Below, piece by piece: positions 33,688 to 43,533 of a DNA stretch of 64,000 bases; the first letter of the stretch is position 1, and each line of letters begins with the position of its first letter. Source of the stretch: Diphasiastrum complanatum (lineage: Eukaryota > Streptophyta > Lycopodiopsida > Lycopodiales > Lycopodiaceae). The translations under genes and the position numbers were made by a program. The stretch lies in the NCBI GenBank assembly GCA_029204225.1, contig CM055094.1, forward strand, positions 29,562,107 through 29,626,106. The letters are read 5' to 3'. The notes below the pieces were generated by a model. The model had not been told where the DNA came from and did no database searches. It saw nothing but the letters and a program-made list of their open reading frames with translations.

Positions 33688-33697
33688 AAGTGAGGAG
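33688..33697 (+). other. Cop5 polypurine tract
   Basis: Purine-rich AAGTGAGGAG directly before the TGTTGAAAAA LTR start at 33698, the plus-strand priming site of the element. Confidence 0.8.
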
Positions 33698-34028
33698 TGT
33701 TGAAAAATCAGCACTTCTCACTTGTCATTTTTTATTGTAAATAAAGATCAATCATGAGTACAATATTCATGATCTGATTTCACAGGTGTGGAGCTGTTCC
33801 CACATGTGAAAGAAAGTACTTTTCATATTTTAAATATCTACTTTGATTTTGTATCAATCAAGTCAAGTGTGAACATGATATGACTAGTTTTTAGTCAAGT
33901 TGACTAGTCACCTAGAGGTTAGCTTATCCTTGCATGTGCATGAGTAAATGCTCCCACATGGCAAGTGGATGTTGACACATGTGTATAGAGTTCTAGAAGA
34001 TAAGATTTGACCATTTTTCTTAGATCCT
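33698..34028 (+). mobile_element. Cop5 3' LTR, truncated
   Basis: Corresponds to the first ~330 bp of the 811-bp 5' LTR (TGTTGAAAAATCAGCACTTC through TTAGATCCT), then stops abruptly at the junction with the Cop6 leader. TATA region, R and U5 are lost. Confidence 0.9.
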
Positions 34029-34238
34029 GGCAATTCTACTAGTATTGTCTACTTCAATCAAGCAAGTGCATTGTTTCTAGTATTCTATGATTTGATTTTG
34101 TTAGAGATCGTTCTTAGATCTTTATAGGAAGTCTATTACTGATCTTTTCAGGTCCCTAAGAAGTGGGATAAGGTATACCTTCAATCAAATCAATAGAAGT
34201 AACCTTCATTTGTGTCAAGTCCTTGATTAGGAGACTAG

Positions 34239-37200
34239 ATGGCATCTATAAATGCATATCTTTTGGATACTAATGAAAGGCTCAACAAAACTAACTATTC
34301 CATATGGAAAGTTAGAATGGAATCTATCATGATCATGCAAGATCTGATGGAAATTGTAAATGGTAAGGAGGGTGAACCTATTCATCCTCAAGAAAAAGCC
34401 AAATACATCAAGAGGTGCAATGTTGCACTACATTGCATAAAAATGAATGTTGCAAATGAACTCTTAAGAGAGGTAGGAGATTGCACTTCAGCTCAAGATG
34501 CTTGGGAGACTTTGCAAAAGGTCTATGAATCCAAGAACCAAACTAGAATGTTAGCTTTGAAGAATCAAATCTATAGAAGCTATCAAAAGAAAGGAGAGAG
34601 TGCACATACTTCTGTCCTAAGAGTAAAGGAATTGAACAAAGAGCTAGCCTTTATAGGTGACCCTATCAAGGATGAAGAGCTTGTTCAGCTCATATTGAAT
34701 GGACTAAGCTTTGAATTTGACAATTTGGTTCAGGGATATGCAACTATGGGTAAGCTACCCATACTTGAAGAACTCCAAGGCACACTCATGGTCGAGGAAT
34801 CAAGAAGGAGCCAAATGCAAGAGAGGATGGATAGGCTTTCCATCCAAGGTGAAGATGACCAAGCTCTCTTCACCAAAGGCAAAGGCAAGTCCAAAGGCAA
34901 AGGATCAACATTCAAGAAGTCTACAAAGCTTGAGGATCAAGAAGGACCCCCAAAGGCATCTCCATCAACCACCAAAGTCAAGAAGGACAAATCAAAGGTG
35001 AAGTGCTACTATTGTAGCAAGATGGGGCATTATGCCTCGGAATGCTTCAAGAGGAAGCAAGATCAAAGCCAAGCCAACATGAGCAAAGAGGAGGAGGAGG
35101 AGAGTTCACATGAGGACTCTCTCATGATGTCCATATTTTCTTCAACAAGCTTCAAAGGAGAAGATCCTTGGTGGATTGACTCGGGTGCTAGTTCACACAT
35201 GACTAGTAAAAGGGAGTTTTTCTCTTCTCTCTTATCTTATGATGGACCTATAAAGTCTATCTATACAGCAAATGATGAAGCTTGTAAGATTGAAGGAGTT
35301 GGTAGCATTCCCCTTTGCTTAGGATCTTCCAAAAAGATCAACATAGAAGGTGTTTTGTACATTCCTACAATAACAAAGAATCTACTAAGTGTTGGCCAAA
35401 TGGTAGACAATGGTTTCAATGTTGACTTTGCTTCAAATGAATGTTTCATCAAGAAGAAGGGTAAGATAGTGGCTAAGGGCACTAGACTTGGCAAACTTTA
35501 TAAGCTGGATGCATTTGTGGATACTAATGTTGTCATGTTGGCCGAGAAGAGCAAGATATCTACCTTTACTTTATGGCACAAAAGACTTGGACATGTCAAC
35601 TCGGGTTCCATGGAGGCTATGATCAAGGAGGAGTATGCTTTAGGCCTACCAAGGTCTATTGGGAAGGAAGACAAGGTTTTTGAAGCTTGTGCCTTATCCA
35701 AGGCACATAAGAAGGTGTTTCCTAACTCCATCACAAAGTCATCTCATCCTCTTGAACTCATACACTCGGATGTGCACATTGCTAGCACCAAATCTAATGG
35801 AGGTTCATCCATGTTTTTAACCTTCATTGATGACTACTCAAGATATTGTTGGGTGTTCTTACTTTCCTTCAAGTCTCAAGTATTTGATACTTTTGTAAAG
35901 TTCAAGTTGTTTGTGGAAAAGCATCATAATCATAGCATCAAGATTCTTAGAAGTGACATCATCTCCAATGAGTTCAAGGCCTTTTGTGAGGAGGAAGGGA
36001 TCAAGAAAGAGACTTCTTGTCCTTACACTCCTCAACAAAATGGAGTTGTTGAAAGAAGGAATAGAACATTATGTGAATGTTCTAAGGCTTTAAGATTAGA
36101 TGCTTGTTTGCCCAAATCCTTTTGGGGTGAGTCTCTTGTATGTGCAAACTACTTGATGAATAGGGTGTCTTGCAAAGCAATTGAAGGCAAAACTCCTTAT
36201 GAGATGTTGTATGGAAAGAAACCCAATCTTAATCACTTGAAAGTTTTTGGGTGTATATGTTATGTGCATGTGCCATTGGAAACAAGAACCAAGGAGGATC
36301 CATCTTCCACAAGAGGGATCATGCTTGGATATGCAAGCTCAAGCAAGGGCTACAAAGTCTATCTCCCATCCTTGAACAAATTTGTTGTTTCAAGGGATGT
36401 CATCTTTGATGAACATCATATGAATATGCTTGAAGAAGGCTCAAGTGCTCCAACAATCAAGAAGAAGATGGCCGAGGAGCAAGATCTTGGTTTTGAGGAG
36501 GAGCTCATGGAGGAGCAAGCACCAAACCCACCTATCACACCAAGGAGATCTTCAAGGGCAAAAGTGGAGCCATCAAGGCTCACATATCAAGGCAAAGGAC
36601 AGCAAGTTGAGGGTATCTCATCCACTTCTTATGCTTTATCTAGTTTTGAAGAACCGTCTAATGTTGAAGATGCATTGAACTCCAAAGAATGGTATAAAGC
36701 TATGTTGGATGAGTATGATGCCTTGATTGAGAATGAAACTTGGTTGCTTGTTGAGAGACCTCAAAGGAATGTAATAGGATGCAAGTGGGTCTTCAAGCTT
36801 AAGTTGAATGCAAATGGGAGTGTTAACAAACATAAAGCAAGATTAGTTGCAAAAGGTTATGCTCAAGAGAGAGGGATAGACTATGAGGAAACTTTTGCAC
36901 CCGTGGCCAAGATGGTCACAATAAGACTAATCATTGCACTTGCATCACATTTTGGATGGATTCTATGTCAAATGGATGTCTCTAATGCTTTCTTGAATGG
37001 TTTTTTGGAAGAGGATATCTATATGGAGCACCCACAAGGGTTCATCAAGCATGGAATGGAGAACAAAGTATGCCATCTCCAAAGAAGCATCTATGGCTTG
37101 AAGCAAGCCTCGAGATCTTGGAATTCAAGACTACATTGCTATCTTATTTCACTTTATTTTGTTCAAAGTGAATATGATCCCACTCTTTACATTAAGTTTG

Positions 37201-37463
37201 ATGATGTTGGTATTGTACTTTTACTCATTTATGTAGATGACATCATCATTAGTGGAAATAGTGTTGATGGTATTGAAAAAATCAAGATAGATCTATCCTT
37301 AGAGTTCAAGATGGTAGATCTAGGGTGTCTTCACTTCATCTTAGGCATAGAAGTACTTAGAGGGTCTGATTTTATCTTTATAAGTCAAGTAAACTATGCT
37401 CAAAGTCTTTTGAAGAAGTTTAAGATGGAAGTATGCAAAAGTGTTGACACACCAATGGAGTAA
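34239..37463 (+). CDS. Cop6 gag-pol polyprotein, frame open to mid RT
   Basis: 1074 codons from ATG at 34239 (MASINAYLLDTNERLNKTNYSIWKVR). Domains: gag to ~250; zinc knuckle CYYCSKMGHYASEC ~255-268; protease WWIDSGASSHMT with the Asp ~313; pre-integrase LWHKRLGH ~445; integrase with Asp in HSDVH ~510, Asp in LRSDIIS ~572, Glu in VVERRNRTL ~604; RT from ~817 with YVDD ~998-1000. Oddities: the zinc CxxC segment reads FEACALSKAH, so one Cys is Phe, and the second Asp context is DIISNEF instead of DNGGEF. The frame ends after SVDTPME because of a small frameshift, so the RNase H part follows in another register. It would encode capsid, protease, integrase and RT of a copia element. Without a 5' LTR it lacks its own promoter. 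Confidence 0.95.
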   Translation: MASINAYLLDTNERLNKTNYSIWKVRMESIMIMQDLMEIVNGKEGEPIHPQEKAKYIKRCNVALHCIKMNVANELLREVGDCTSAQDAWETLQKVYESKNQTRMLALKNQIYRSYQKKGESAHTSVLRVKELNKELAFIGDPIKDEELVQLILNGLSFEFDNLVQGYATMGKLPILEELQGTLMVEESRRSQMQERMDRLSIQGEDDQALFTKGKGKSKGKGSTFKKSTKLEDQEGPPKASPSTTKVKKDKSKVKCYYCSKMGHYASECFKRKQDQSQANMSKEEEEESSHEDSLMMSIFSSTSFKGEDPWWIDSGASSHMTSKREFFSSLLSYDGPIKSIYTANDEACKIEGVGSIPLCLGSSKKINIEGVLYIPTITKNLLSVGQMVDNGFNVDFASNECFIKKKGKIVAKGTRLGKLYKLDAFVDTNVVMLAEKSKISTFTLWHKRLGHVNSGSMEAMIKEEYALGLPRSIGKEDKVFEACALSKAHKKVFPNSITKSSHPLELIHSDVHIASTKSNGGSSMFLTFIDDYSRYCWVFLLSFKSQVFDTFVKFKLFVEKHHNHSIKILRSDIISNEFKAFCEEEGIKKETSCPYTPQQNGVVERRNRTLCECSKALRLDACLPKSFWGESLVCANYLMNRVSCKAIEGKTPYEMLYGKKPNLNHLKVFGCICYVHVPLETRTKEDPSSTRGIMLGYASSSKGYKVYLPSLNKFVVSRDVIFDEHHMNMLEEGSSAPTIKKKMAEEQDLGFEEELMEEQAPNPPITPRRSSRAKVEPSRLTYQGKGQQVEGISSTSYALSSFEEPSNVEDALNSKEWYKAMLDEYDALIENETWLLVERPQRNVIGCKWVFKLKLNANGSVNKHKARLVAKGYAQERGIDYEETFAPVAKMVTIRLIIALASHFGWILCQMDVSNAFLNGFLEEDIYMEHPQGFIKHGMENKVCHLQRSIYGLKQASRSWNSRLHCYLISLYFVQSEYDPTLYIKFDDVGIVLLLIYVDDIIISGNSVDGIEKIKIDLSLEFKMVDLGCLHFILGIEVLRGSDFIFISQVNYAQSLLKKFKMEVCKSVDTPME

Positions 37464-37465
37464 AA

Positions 37466-38188
37466 GTGCCAAATGAAGATTATGAAAGATCCTTCATGGA
37501 CATCACTTTGTTTAGGCAACTTATAGGTTCCTTAATGTGGATCACTATAACTAGACCAAATCTTAGCTTTAGTGTATGTAGGTTGAGCCAATCCATGCAA
37601 AAGCCATTGAATATCCATTGGAAAAAGGCTAAGAGGATTCTAAGATACATCTCGGGTACATTGGATTTTGGGATTCTATATAGAGGATATGTGATTAACC
37701 TTCATGCATTTAGTGATTCAGATTTTGCAGGGGACAAGAGGGATAGGAAATCAACAAGTGCCTATTCAACTTTCATAGGAGAAGGTGTGGTTTCATGGCT
37801 TTCAAAAAAGCAAGAAACTATATCTCTATCTTCAACCGAGGCCGAGTACAAAGCTTTGACAACCACTACAAAGGAGGTACTTTGGATCAAGAGATTATTG
37901 GTGGAACTAAAGATCATGGATTCAGAGGAGGCACCAATCATCTACAATGACAATATATCAGCCCAACACCTTGCATCTAACCCAATCTTCCATGCAAGAT
38001 CTAAGCACATTGAGATATGCCATCACTTTGTGAGAGAAATGGTGCAAGCCAAGGAGATTGCTTTGGAGCATGTTCCAAGCAAAGAATGTGTAGCTGATCT
38101 ACTTACTAAACCACTTCAAAAGACACCTTTTATGAAGTTCAGATCATCACTTGGAGTGATTAGTAAAGCAATGATTGAACCAAGCTAG
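37466..38188 (+). pseudogene. Cop6 RT-RNase H C-terminal part, frameshifted
   Basis: Continues the polyprotein after the break at 37461-37463. MPNEDYERSFMDITLFRQLIGSLMWITITRPNLSFSVCRLSQSM is the RT connection. AFSDSDFAGDKRDRKSTSAY, SLSSTEAEYKALTTTTKEVLWI and YNDNISAQHLASN are the RNase H strands with their acidic residues. FHARSKHIEICHHFVREMV and the C-terminal VADLLTKPLQKTPF follow. All RNase H signature residues are present; only the register relative to the upstream frame is lost. The frame ends just before the polypurine tract. Confidence 0.9.
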
Positions 38189-38189
38189 A

Positions 38190-38202
38190 TAGTGAGGAGG
38201 AG
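38190..38202 (+). other. Cop6 polypurine tract
   Basis: AGTGAGGAGGAG directly in front of the LTR start TGCTAAAAATTC. Confidence 0.85.
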
Positions 38203-38884
38203 TGCTAAAAATTCACAATTCTAGCTTGACTAGTTTTGGTCATATGACTTGTAAATAGTTAGATGGTCATGATGTGGCTTGTCACACGTGCCAAATAGCA
38301 TAGGATTCCATTCATAAGGATGTTCTCAAGTAGACCTAAGTGTTAGAACCTTTGGAATGAGTCCAAATTATGCTTAGATACAAGGGAGAAAAAATAGGAG
38401 CTATTTTTGGTAATTTTTGCATTGTTGAGGGATCTCCAAGATTCCAACCCTAACTTGGTAGGGATGAAAGATCCACCAAAATTAGAACTAGGGATAGGTT
38501 TAGGGCTACTCATACCTGCCCAAAACCGTGATGGATCATGTATATATAGGTGATGATATCTCACCAAAATCAATCAAGCAATTTCATGTTTTTTCTCTCA
38601 TAATGGTGCAATTGCTCTCTATGTTCATGATTGTTTAAGTACTTGTGATTACTAATGATTATAGGATTGAATGTAGGTCTGGTGTACAGTACTCAGACTG
38701 TGGGAGGCCGTACTTTCACACGTGTGAAGCCTTCTTCAAGGATTTGGGCCATTTAGTGAGGTTCAAGCATAGATTTTTGATGGATTTTGATGGTTCAACT
38801 TGTGCTAATCTTATGAAATCATAATCTATTGTTTCCCTCATCATTTCAAGTGTTTTAGGATCCTTATTTGCTATAATTTTTACA
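38203..38884 (+). mobile_element. Cop6 3' LTR
   Basis: 682 bp, TG...CA (TGCTAAAAATTC to ATTTTTACA), same length and nearly the same sequence as the two Cop2 LTRs. It contains TATATATAGG at 38541-38550 as probable TATA box and the palindrome at 38715-38728. Confidence 0.95.
38715..38728. promoter_or_regulatory. TTCACACGTGTGAA palindrome
   Basis: In the Cop6 LTR, about 165 bp downstream of the TATA box, preceded by CCGTACT. Same word as in Cop2, Cop9 and Cop10 LTRs. Confidence 0.7.
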
Positions 38885-39226
38885 CGTAGCTCTCCACACA
38901 ATCAATGATGAAGAACCAAAGTTTTGTAGCTATATCATGCCATTTTGGATCTAAACTAATATTGCTTGTTATCTCTCTAGCTTTCTCTCTCTAACGCGTG
39001 TTGAGGCTAATGCTCATACACTGAAATCTTGTACTTTTATTCATTCTTTGATTCATGGCTATTATATTCTTGTTGATTAGCATGCTAGATTGTGAATTAG
39101 CCATTTCCTCTGAACTAGATCTTGTTGATCAATCTAGAATCAAGTTATAGTGCCAATCACAAAGCTTAATCAAGATCAATCACTCGTGGACATTCCCCAC
39201 ATGTGTGAATTCTGGAAATTTTGTCA
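38885..39226 (+). mobile_element. Cop7 5' LTR, left end uncertain
   Basis: The right end TTTTGTCA abuts the primer-binding site. The left end is either truncated by the Cop6 LTR or the Cop6 element inserted into it. It includes ACATGTGTGAATTC, a relative of the shared palindrome. Confidence 0.65.
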
Positions 39227-39238
39227 TGGTATCAGAGC
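39227..39238 (+). other. Cop7 primer-binding site (tRNA-Met type)
   Basis: Exact TGGTATCAGAGC directly after the LTR end. Confidence 0.95.
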
Positions 39239-39996
39239 CTCATTAAGCTCTGCATGCTAACAAATCTGATTGTACAAGAGATTGAGAGCTAAATCAAGCA
39301 AAAAAAGCAGTTTTGCACTTTTTCTAACCATTCTCTGAAGTGTATTTGAATTGGATTGGACTTGAACTGAATTTCCAGACCTAAATTGAGGTAGTACGGA
39401 ATTTTGGAATTCCGCACGTGTGAAAATCAGAGATTTTCAGTCCCTTTGTTCTCCTTACTTATAGATCCAAAGATAGCAGTTTATAGCTTGATGGAAAGCA
39501 TTTGATCTGTACTTTTCATAGAAATTAAAACCAAATTAATCTGATGTGTCTAGCAAGAGTTATAAGCTCTTAAAGAGGATAGGAATAGGTCCAAAATCTG
39601 AGTGACAGCATTTTGATTTGATTCAATTATATTTTGTTCTGAATCCATTGTTTTGAGCATCCAACACAAGAAAGTATAGATCAAGACTGAGTTTGAAGTA
39701 TTTGAACACCCTTTGAGCCTTCTGAGTGTCAATAGTGTTTTCTTTTGAAGCATTTCACACGTGACAAAAGTAGGATTCAAACCAGCCAAAGTGTCTCAAA
39801 CCACTTTTTGTGTCTGATCTAGATAACTTGTCTTGTGGAATATTTGAGATTCATCTCAAATATAGTTGCAAGTGTTTCACATAGGAAGGTAGTTCAACCT
39901 TGAAAATACCTATAGTGAAAGAGAGCAGCAACTCTAAGTCTGATAGGAACAAGCTCAAACATATCTCAATCCAATAACTAAGAAGTCTTCATTATA

Positions 39997-40530
39997 ATGG
40001 CATCTCAGGGAGGATATCTTCTAGAAGCCAATGAAAGACTAAACACTTCTAATTACTCAATTTGGAAGTTAAGAATGGAGTCCGTTTTGATACTCCAAGA
40101 TGTTATGGATATTGTGCTTGGTGTTGAGGAGGAGCCTCAAGCACAGGTTGAAATTCCTAAATATAAGAAGAGAGCTAGAATGGCTCTACATTTCATTAAG
40201 AAGAATGCATCTAATGAAATTTTGAGAGAGATAGGATCTTGCACTATAGCCAAAGAAGCTTGGGATGCACTAAAGACCATCTATGAAGCAAAGCATACTT
40301 CTAGAATACTCACTCTTAGGAATTAGATTTTCCAAAGTTTCCAAAGAAGTGAAGATAATGTATCTAACTATGTTCTGAGAGTTAAAGATTTACATAGAGA
40401 GCTTTCATGTGTTGGTGTTACTTCAAGTCATATTGAATGGCTTGAGAGATGACTATGATAATCTTGTTCAGTCTTTTGATATTAAGGAGGAGTTACCTAA
40501 TCTAGAAACTCTCCAAGGGTGTCCAGTTTT
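39997..40530 (+). pseudogene. Cop7 gag, shortened
   Basis: ATG at 39997 opens MASQGGYLLEANERLNTSNYSIWKLRMESVLILQDVMDIVLGVEEEPQ and runs 109 codons to a stop at 40324. It then continues after the stop with IFQSFQRSEDNVSNYVLRVKDLHRELS and frameshifts. The gag C-terminal part with the basic region and zinc knuckle is missing; sequence passes from LETLQG straight to the protease lead-in. RNA binding would be lost. It is related to Cop5 and Cop6 gag and to the N-terminus of the Cop9 gag-like frame. Confidence 0.85.
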
Positions 40531-41538
40531 TCATCATCACCTTTCAAAATAGATGGAGCCTGGTATATAGACAGTGGAGCTTCTTCACACATGTGTTGCT
40601 CACAGGAGTCATTTGACTTAATCTTACCTTACAAAGGACTAAAGAGATCTATTTATACTGCTAATGATCATGAGTATCCAATAGAAGGAATTGGAAACAT
40701 TCCATTGAAACTTGTATCTTCAAAAGTTCTTGCACTTTCTAATGTTCTTTTCATTCCAAAACTTACAAAGAACCTAATTAGTGTGGGAAAGTTGCTTGAT
40801 AATGGATGTGATGTAAAGTTCAACTCCAATACTTGTTTTATCAAGAAAAATGATGAGATCCTTGCTGATGGATCAAGATGTGGTAGAATTTTTAAGTTGA
40901 ATTCTTATGAGAATGCAAACCTTTGTGAAGTTGCTTTGTTATCTAAGGAGGAGCTGTGGCATACAGATTGGGACATCCTAACTTTACATCTATGTCTTCT
41001 ATGTTTAAGAAGGAGAAGGCTATTGGTCTTCCAAAATCTCTTTCTAAACATTTCAAGCCTTGTGAGGCTTGTGCCATTGCAAAGTCACACAAAAAGCCAT
41101 ATCAGAAGTCTTTTATAAAGACTACTTATCCATTGGAGCTCATACATTTAGATGTACATTTTTTCTCTTCTAAAAGTATTGGTGGTGCAACATGTTTTGT
41201 CACCTTTATTGATGACTTTACTAAATACACTTGGTTGTATCTACTTTCCTCAAAGGCTATGGTTTTTTATCACTTCCTTGTCTTCAAAGCTTATGTAGAA
41301 AAACAGTTTTCTTGCAAAGTTAAAGCTTTAAGATATGATGGAGGTGAAATATCTCCAACAAGTTTCATAATTATTGTGAAGGTGAAGGAATAAAGAGAGA
41401 ATTTTCTTGTGCCTATTCTCCATCCCAAAATGGAGTAGCTGAGAGGAAAAATAGATCTTTATGTGAATGTGCTAAAGCAATTCGAGTAGCAGCTTCTTTG
41501 CCTATTGAATATTGGGGTGAAGCTATAAATTGTGCAAA
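40519..41538 (+). pseudogene. Cop7 protease and integrase
   Basis: 40519-41118 has the protease DGAWYIDSGASSHMCC with intact DSG, NVLFIPKLTKNLISVGKLLDNGCDVKF, and the first pre-integrase His (LWHTD). A frameshift near 40960 passes to 40956-41393: LGHPNFTSM, the CxxC of FKPCEACAIAKSHKK, and the integrase core with LIHLDVH (first Asp), FIDDFTKYTWLYLL and KALRYDGGE (second Asp). A further shift near 41350 leads to the Glu segment NGVAERKNRSLCECAKAIRV. The DDE residues and zinc ligands all survive, although three frames are used. Cut at INCAN. Confidence 0.9.
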
Positions 41539-43510
41539 CTAAGCACATTGAGATAAGATATCACTACATCAAGGACAAGGTTCTCGACAGAGAGGTGAGC
41601 TTAACGTACTGCAAAACGTAGGACATGGTTGTAGACATTTTTATGAAAGCACTCAGTGTTAATGCACACAACAGATTTTGTGCATTGCTAAGTCTGAAGA
41701 TCAAGGCATTCACAAATCCAGATTAAGGGGTGTTGTTGGATTTACTCCTCCTACTCTCCTAAATCCCAATTTTAATCTGCCTCCATTCATGCTGCATATT
41801 TTTCTAACACTGTCACGTAGTCTGCATTTTTTTTTACATGCAAATTTGCACAGACGAAGAAAAGACGAATGAATCGTGACACTATGTTCTTACACAGGTC
41901 ATGGTGACAAGCGAAAAGGGGACACTACCTTACTGACTGCCAAAGGTGCCCTAACAGATAAGGCACCCTGTAAATCTTATCCTAAGGCCATTCATAAGAG
42001 TGATGCACTTTTGCGTCATCACCAACATTCACTTCGGTACTGGCTGACGTCGCACTCACCCCATGCAGTTGTGCTAATAGATTGGGCAACGATTGCAGCC
42101 ACCCATGATCTCCTACAGATAGCACATCCACTCTGTACTTTTGCATCTACACACCTGTAATATTATGTATATATTGGATACCATCTGCGTATTCGATGAT
42201 GATGAATACTGATGAAGCAAGATAAGTCTAGAATAAGTGAAGGAGGTTTCATTCCTCATTACAGACAGAAATAAGCTTTGTAGGACACGCGATTTCGTCC
42301 GCTACAGTCTTGTGCTCTACCGCATAATTGACTTGTATACTTGATATACTTAATTTGACACAGTTCATTTGTTTAGCATTTTAGATCTGTCAATATTGCT
42401 ATGCTTATTCTTCATTCTGTCTGATCTTTCTTGTTGTTTTTTCTGGTAATAGACGATTAACTTTTAGTCTTGTCTTTCGCAAACAATTCGCGACTAATTA
42501 TTAGTCGAGCACAGTCTAGCTCTTTGCGAATCATTCGCGACTGATAATTTGTCTTGCAATTCACGACAAATTATTCATCTAGCGCTTCATCCATTTAAAT
42601 GTTTGCTTACGTAATCTAGAATGACTGTGATTTCTGTCACTAAAATTTTGCTCATTCTGATAGGCGTAGTCATGCTTACGGAGAGAGTCGAATAATTCAT
42701 TCCGCTGTGCATGAACGTTTTCAATTCGAGTTCGCTTCTCGTTTGTTTCTTGTTCGAGTTCGTTTCTCGTATTCACCAACGTTCACTTCAGTACTGGCTG
42801 ATGTCGCACTCACCCCATGCAGTTGCGCTAACAGATTGGACAACGATTGCAGCCACCCACGATCTCCTACAGACAGCACATCCACTACTTTCGCATCTAC
42901 ACACTTGTAATATTATGTATATATTGGATACCATCTGCGTATTCGATGATGATGAATACTGATGAAGCAAGATAAATCTTGAATAAGTGAAGGAGGTTTC
43001 ATTCCTCATTACAGACATAAAGAAACTTTGTAGGACACGCGGTTTCATCCGCTACAGTCTTGTGCTCTACCGCATAATTGACTTGTATACTTGATATACT
43101 TAATCTGACACAGTTCATTTGTTCTGCGTTTTAGATCTGTCAATATTGCTATGGTTATTCTTTATTCTGTCTGATCTTTCTTGTTGCTCTTTCTGGTAAT
43201 AGACGATTAACTTTTAGTCTTGTCTTTCGCGAACAATTCGCGACAGATGATTTGTCTTGCAATTCGCGACAAATTATTCATCTAGCGCTTCATCCATTTA
43301 AATGTTTGGCTACATAATCTGAAAATGACTGTGATTTCTATCACTAAAATTCTGTTCATTCTGATAGGCGTAGTCATGCTTGAGAGAGTCGAATAATTCA
43401 TTCCGCTGCGCACGAACATTTTCTGTTTGAGTTCACTTCTCATTCGTTTCTTGTTCGAGTTCGTTTCTCGTTCGTGTTCGTCATTTATTCTTCCTCCCTC
43501 TCTCCCAACA
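41539..43510 (+). mobile_element. Cop8: RNase H tail plus compound LTR
   Basis: Starts with KHIEIRYHYIKDKVLDREVSLTYC, the end of copia RNase H, joined directly to Cop7 integrase. The GATTAAGGGG polypurine tract at 41721-41730 is followed by an LTR of the Cop3/Cop4 family. Confidence 0.85.
41731..43510 (+). mobile_element. Cop8 compound (partly duplicated) 3' LTR
   Basis: Starts TGTTGTTGGATTTACTCC and ends CTCTCCCAACA. Its first ~1045 bp corresponds to the Cop3/Cop4 LTR without its last bases. From CACCAACGTTCACTTC at 42775 a second partial copy runs to the true end, so about 735 bp is duplicated in tandem (for example 42049 and 42776 onward, with scattered differences). Both copies keep a TATA-like GTATATATTGG (near 42167 and 42916). 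Confidence 0.9.
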
Positions 43511-43533
43511 CCAATCGTGGCCTTAAGGGAGAC

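Larger units (their letters stand above)
29306..34028 (+). mobile_element. Cop5: copia with integrase-core deletion and truncated 3' LTR
   Basis: Order on plus: complete 811-bp LTR, primer-binding site, frameshifted gag, protease, integrase reduced to its C-terminal part, RT and RNase H in one open frame, polypurine tract, and the first ~331 bp of the 3' LTR. The 3' LTR is cut at 34028, where Cop6 leader sequence begins. The two LTR segments differ at scattered sites and by small indels. Confidence 0.9.
34029..38884 (+). mobile_element. Cop6: nearly complete copia lacking 5' LTR
   Basis: Begins within its leader (GGCAATTCTACTAG), followed by gag-pol, RNase H, polypurine tract and a complete 682-bp 3' LTR. 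The 5' LTR, primer-binding site and ~590 bp of leader have been deleted, as shown by comparison with Cop2 on the other strand. This is the best-preserved coding element in the window. Confidence 0.95.
38885..41538 (+). mobile_element. Cop7: copia fragment (partial LTR to integrase)
   Basis: Partial 5' LTR up to 39226, primer-binding site, ~760-bp leader, gag lacking its zinc knuckle, protease and integrase. Cut at about 41538 within integrase, where Cop8 RNase H sequence starts. No 3' LTR of this family is seen. Confidence 0.85.

Noticed and set aside
34029-38884. Active autonomous element
   Set aside because: The 5' LTR and primer site are missing and the polyprotein is frameshifted.
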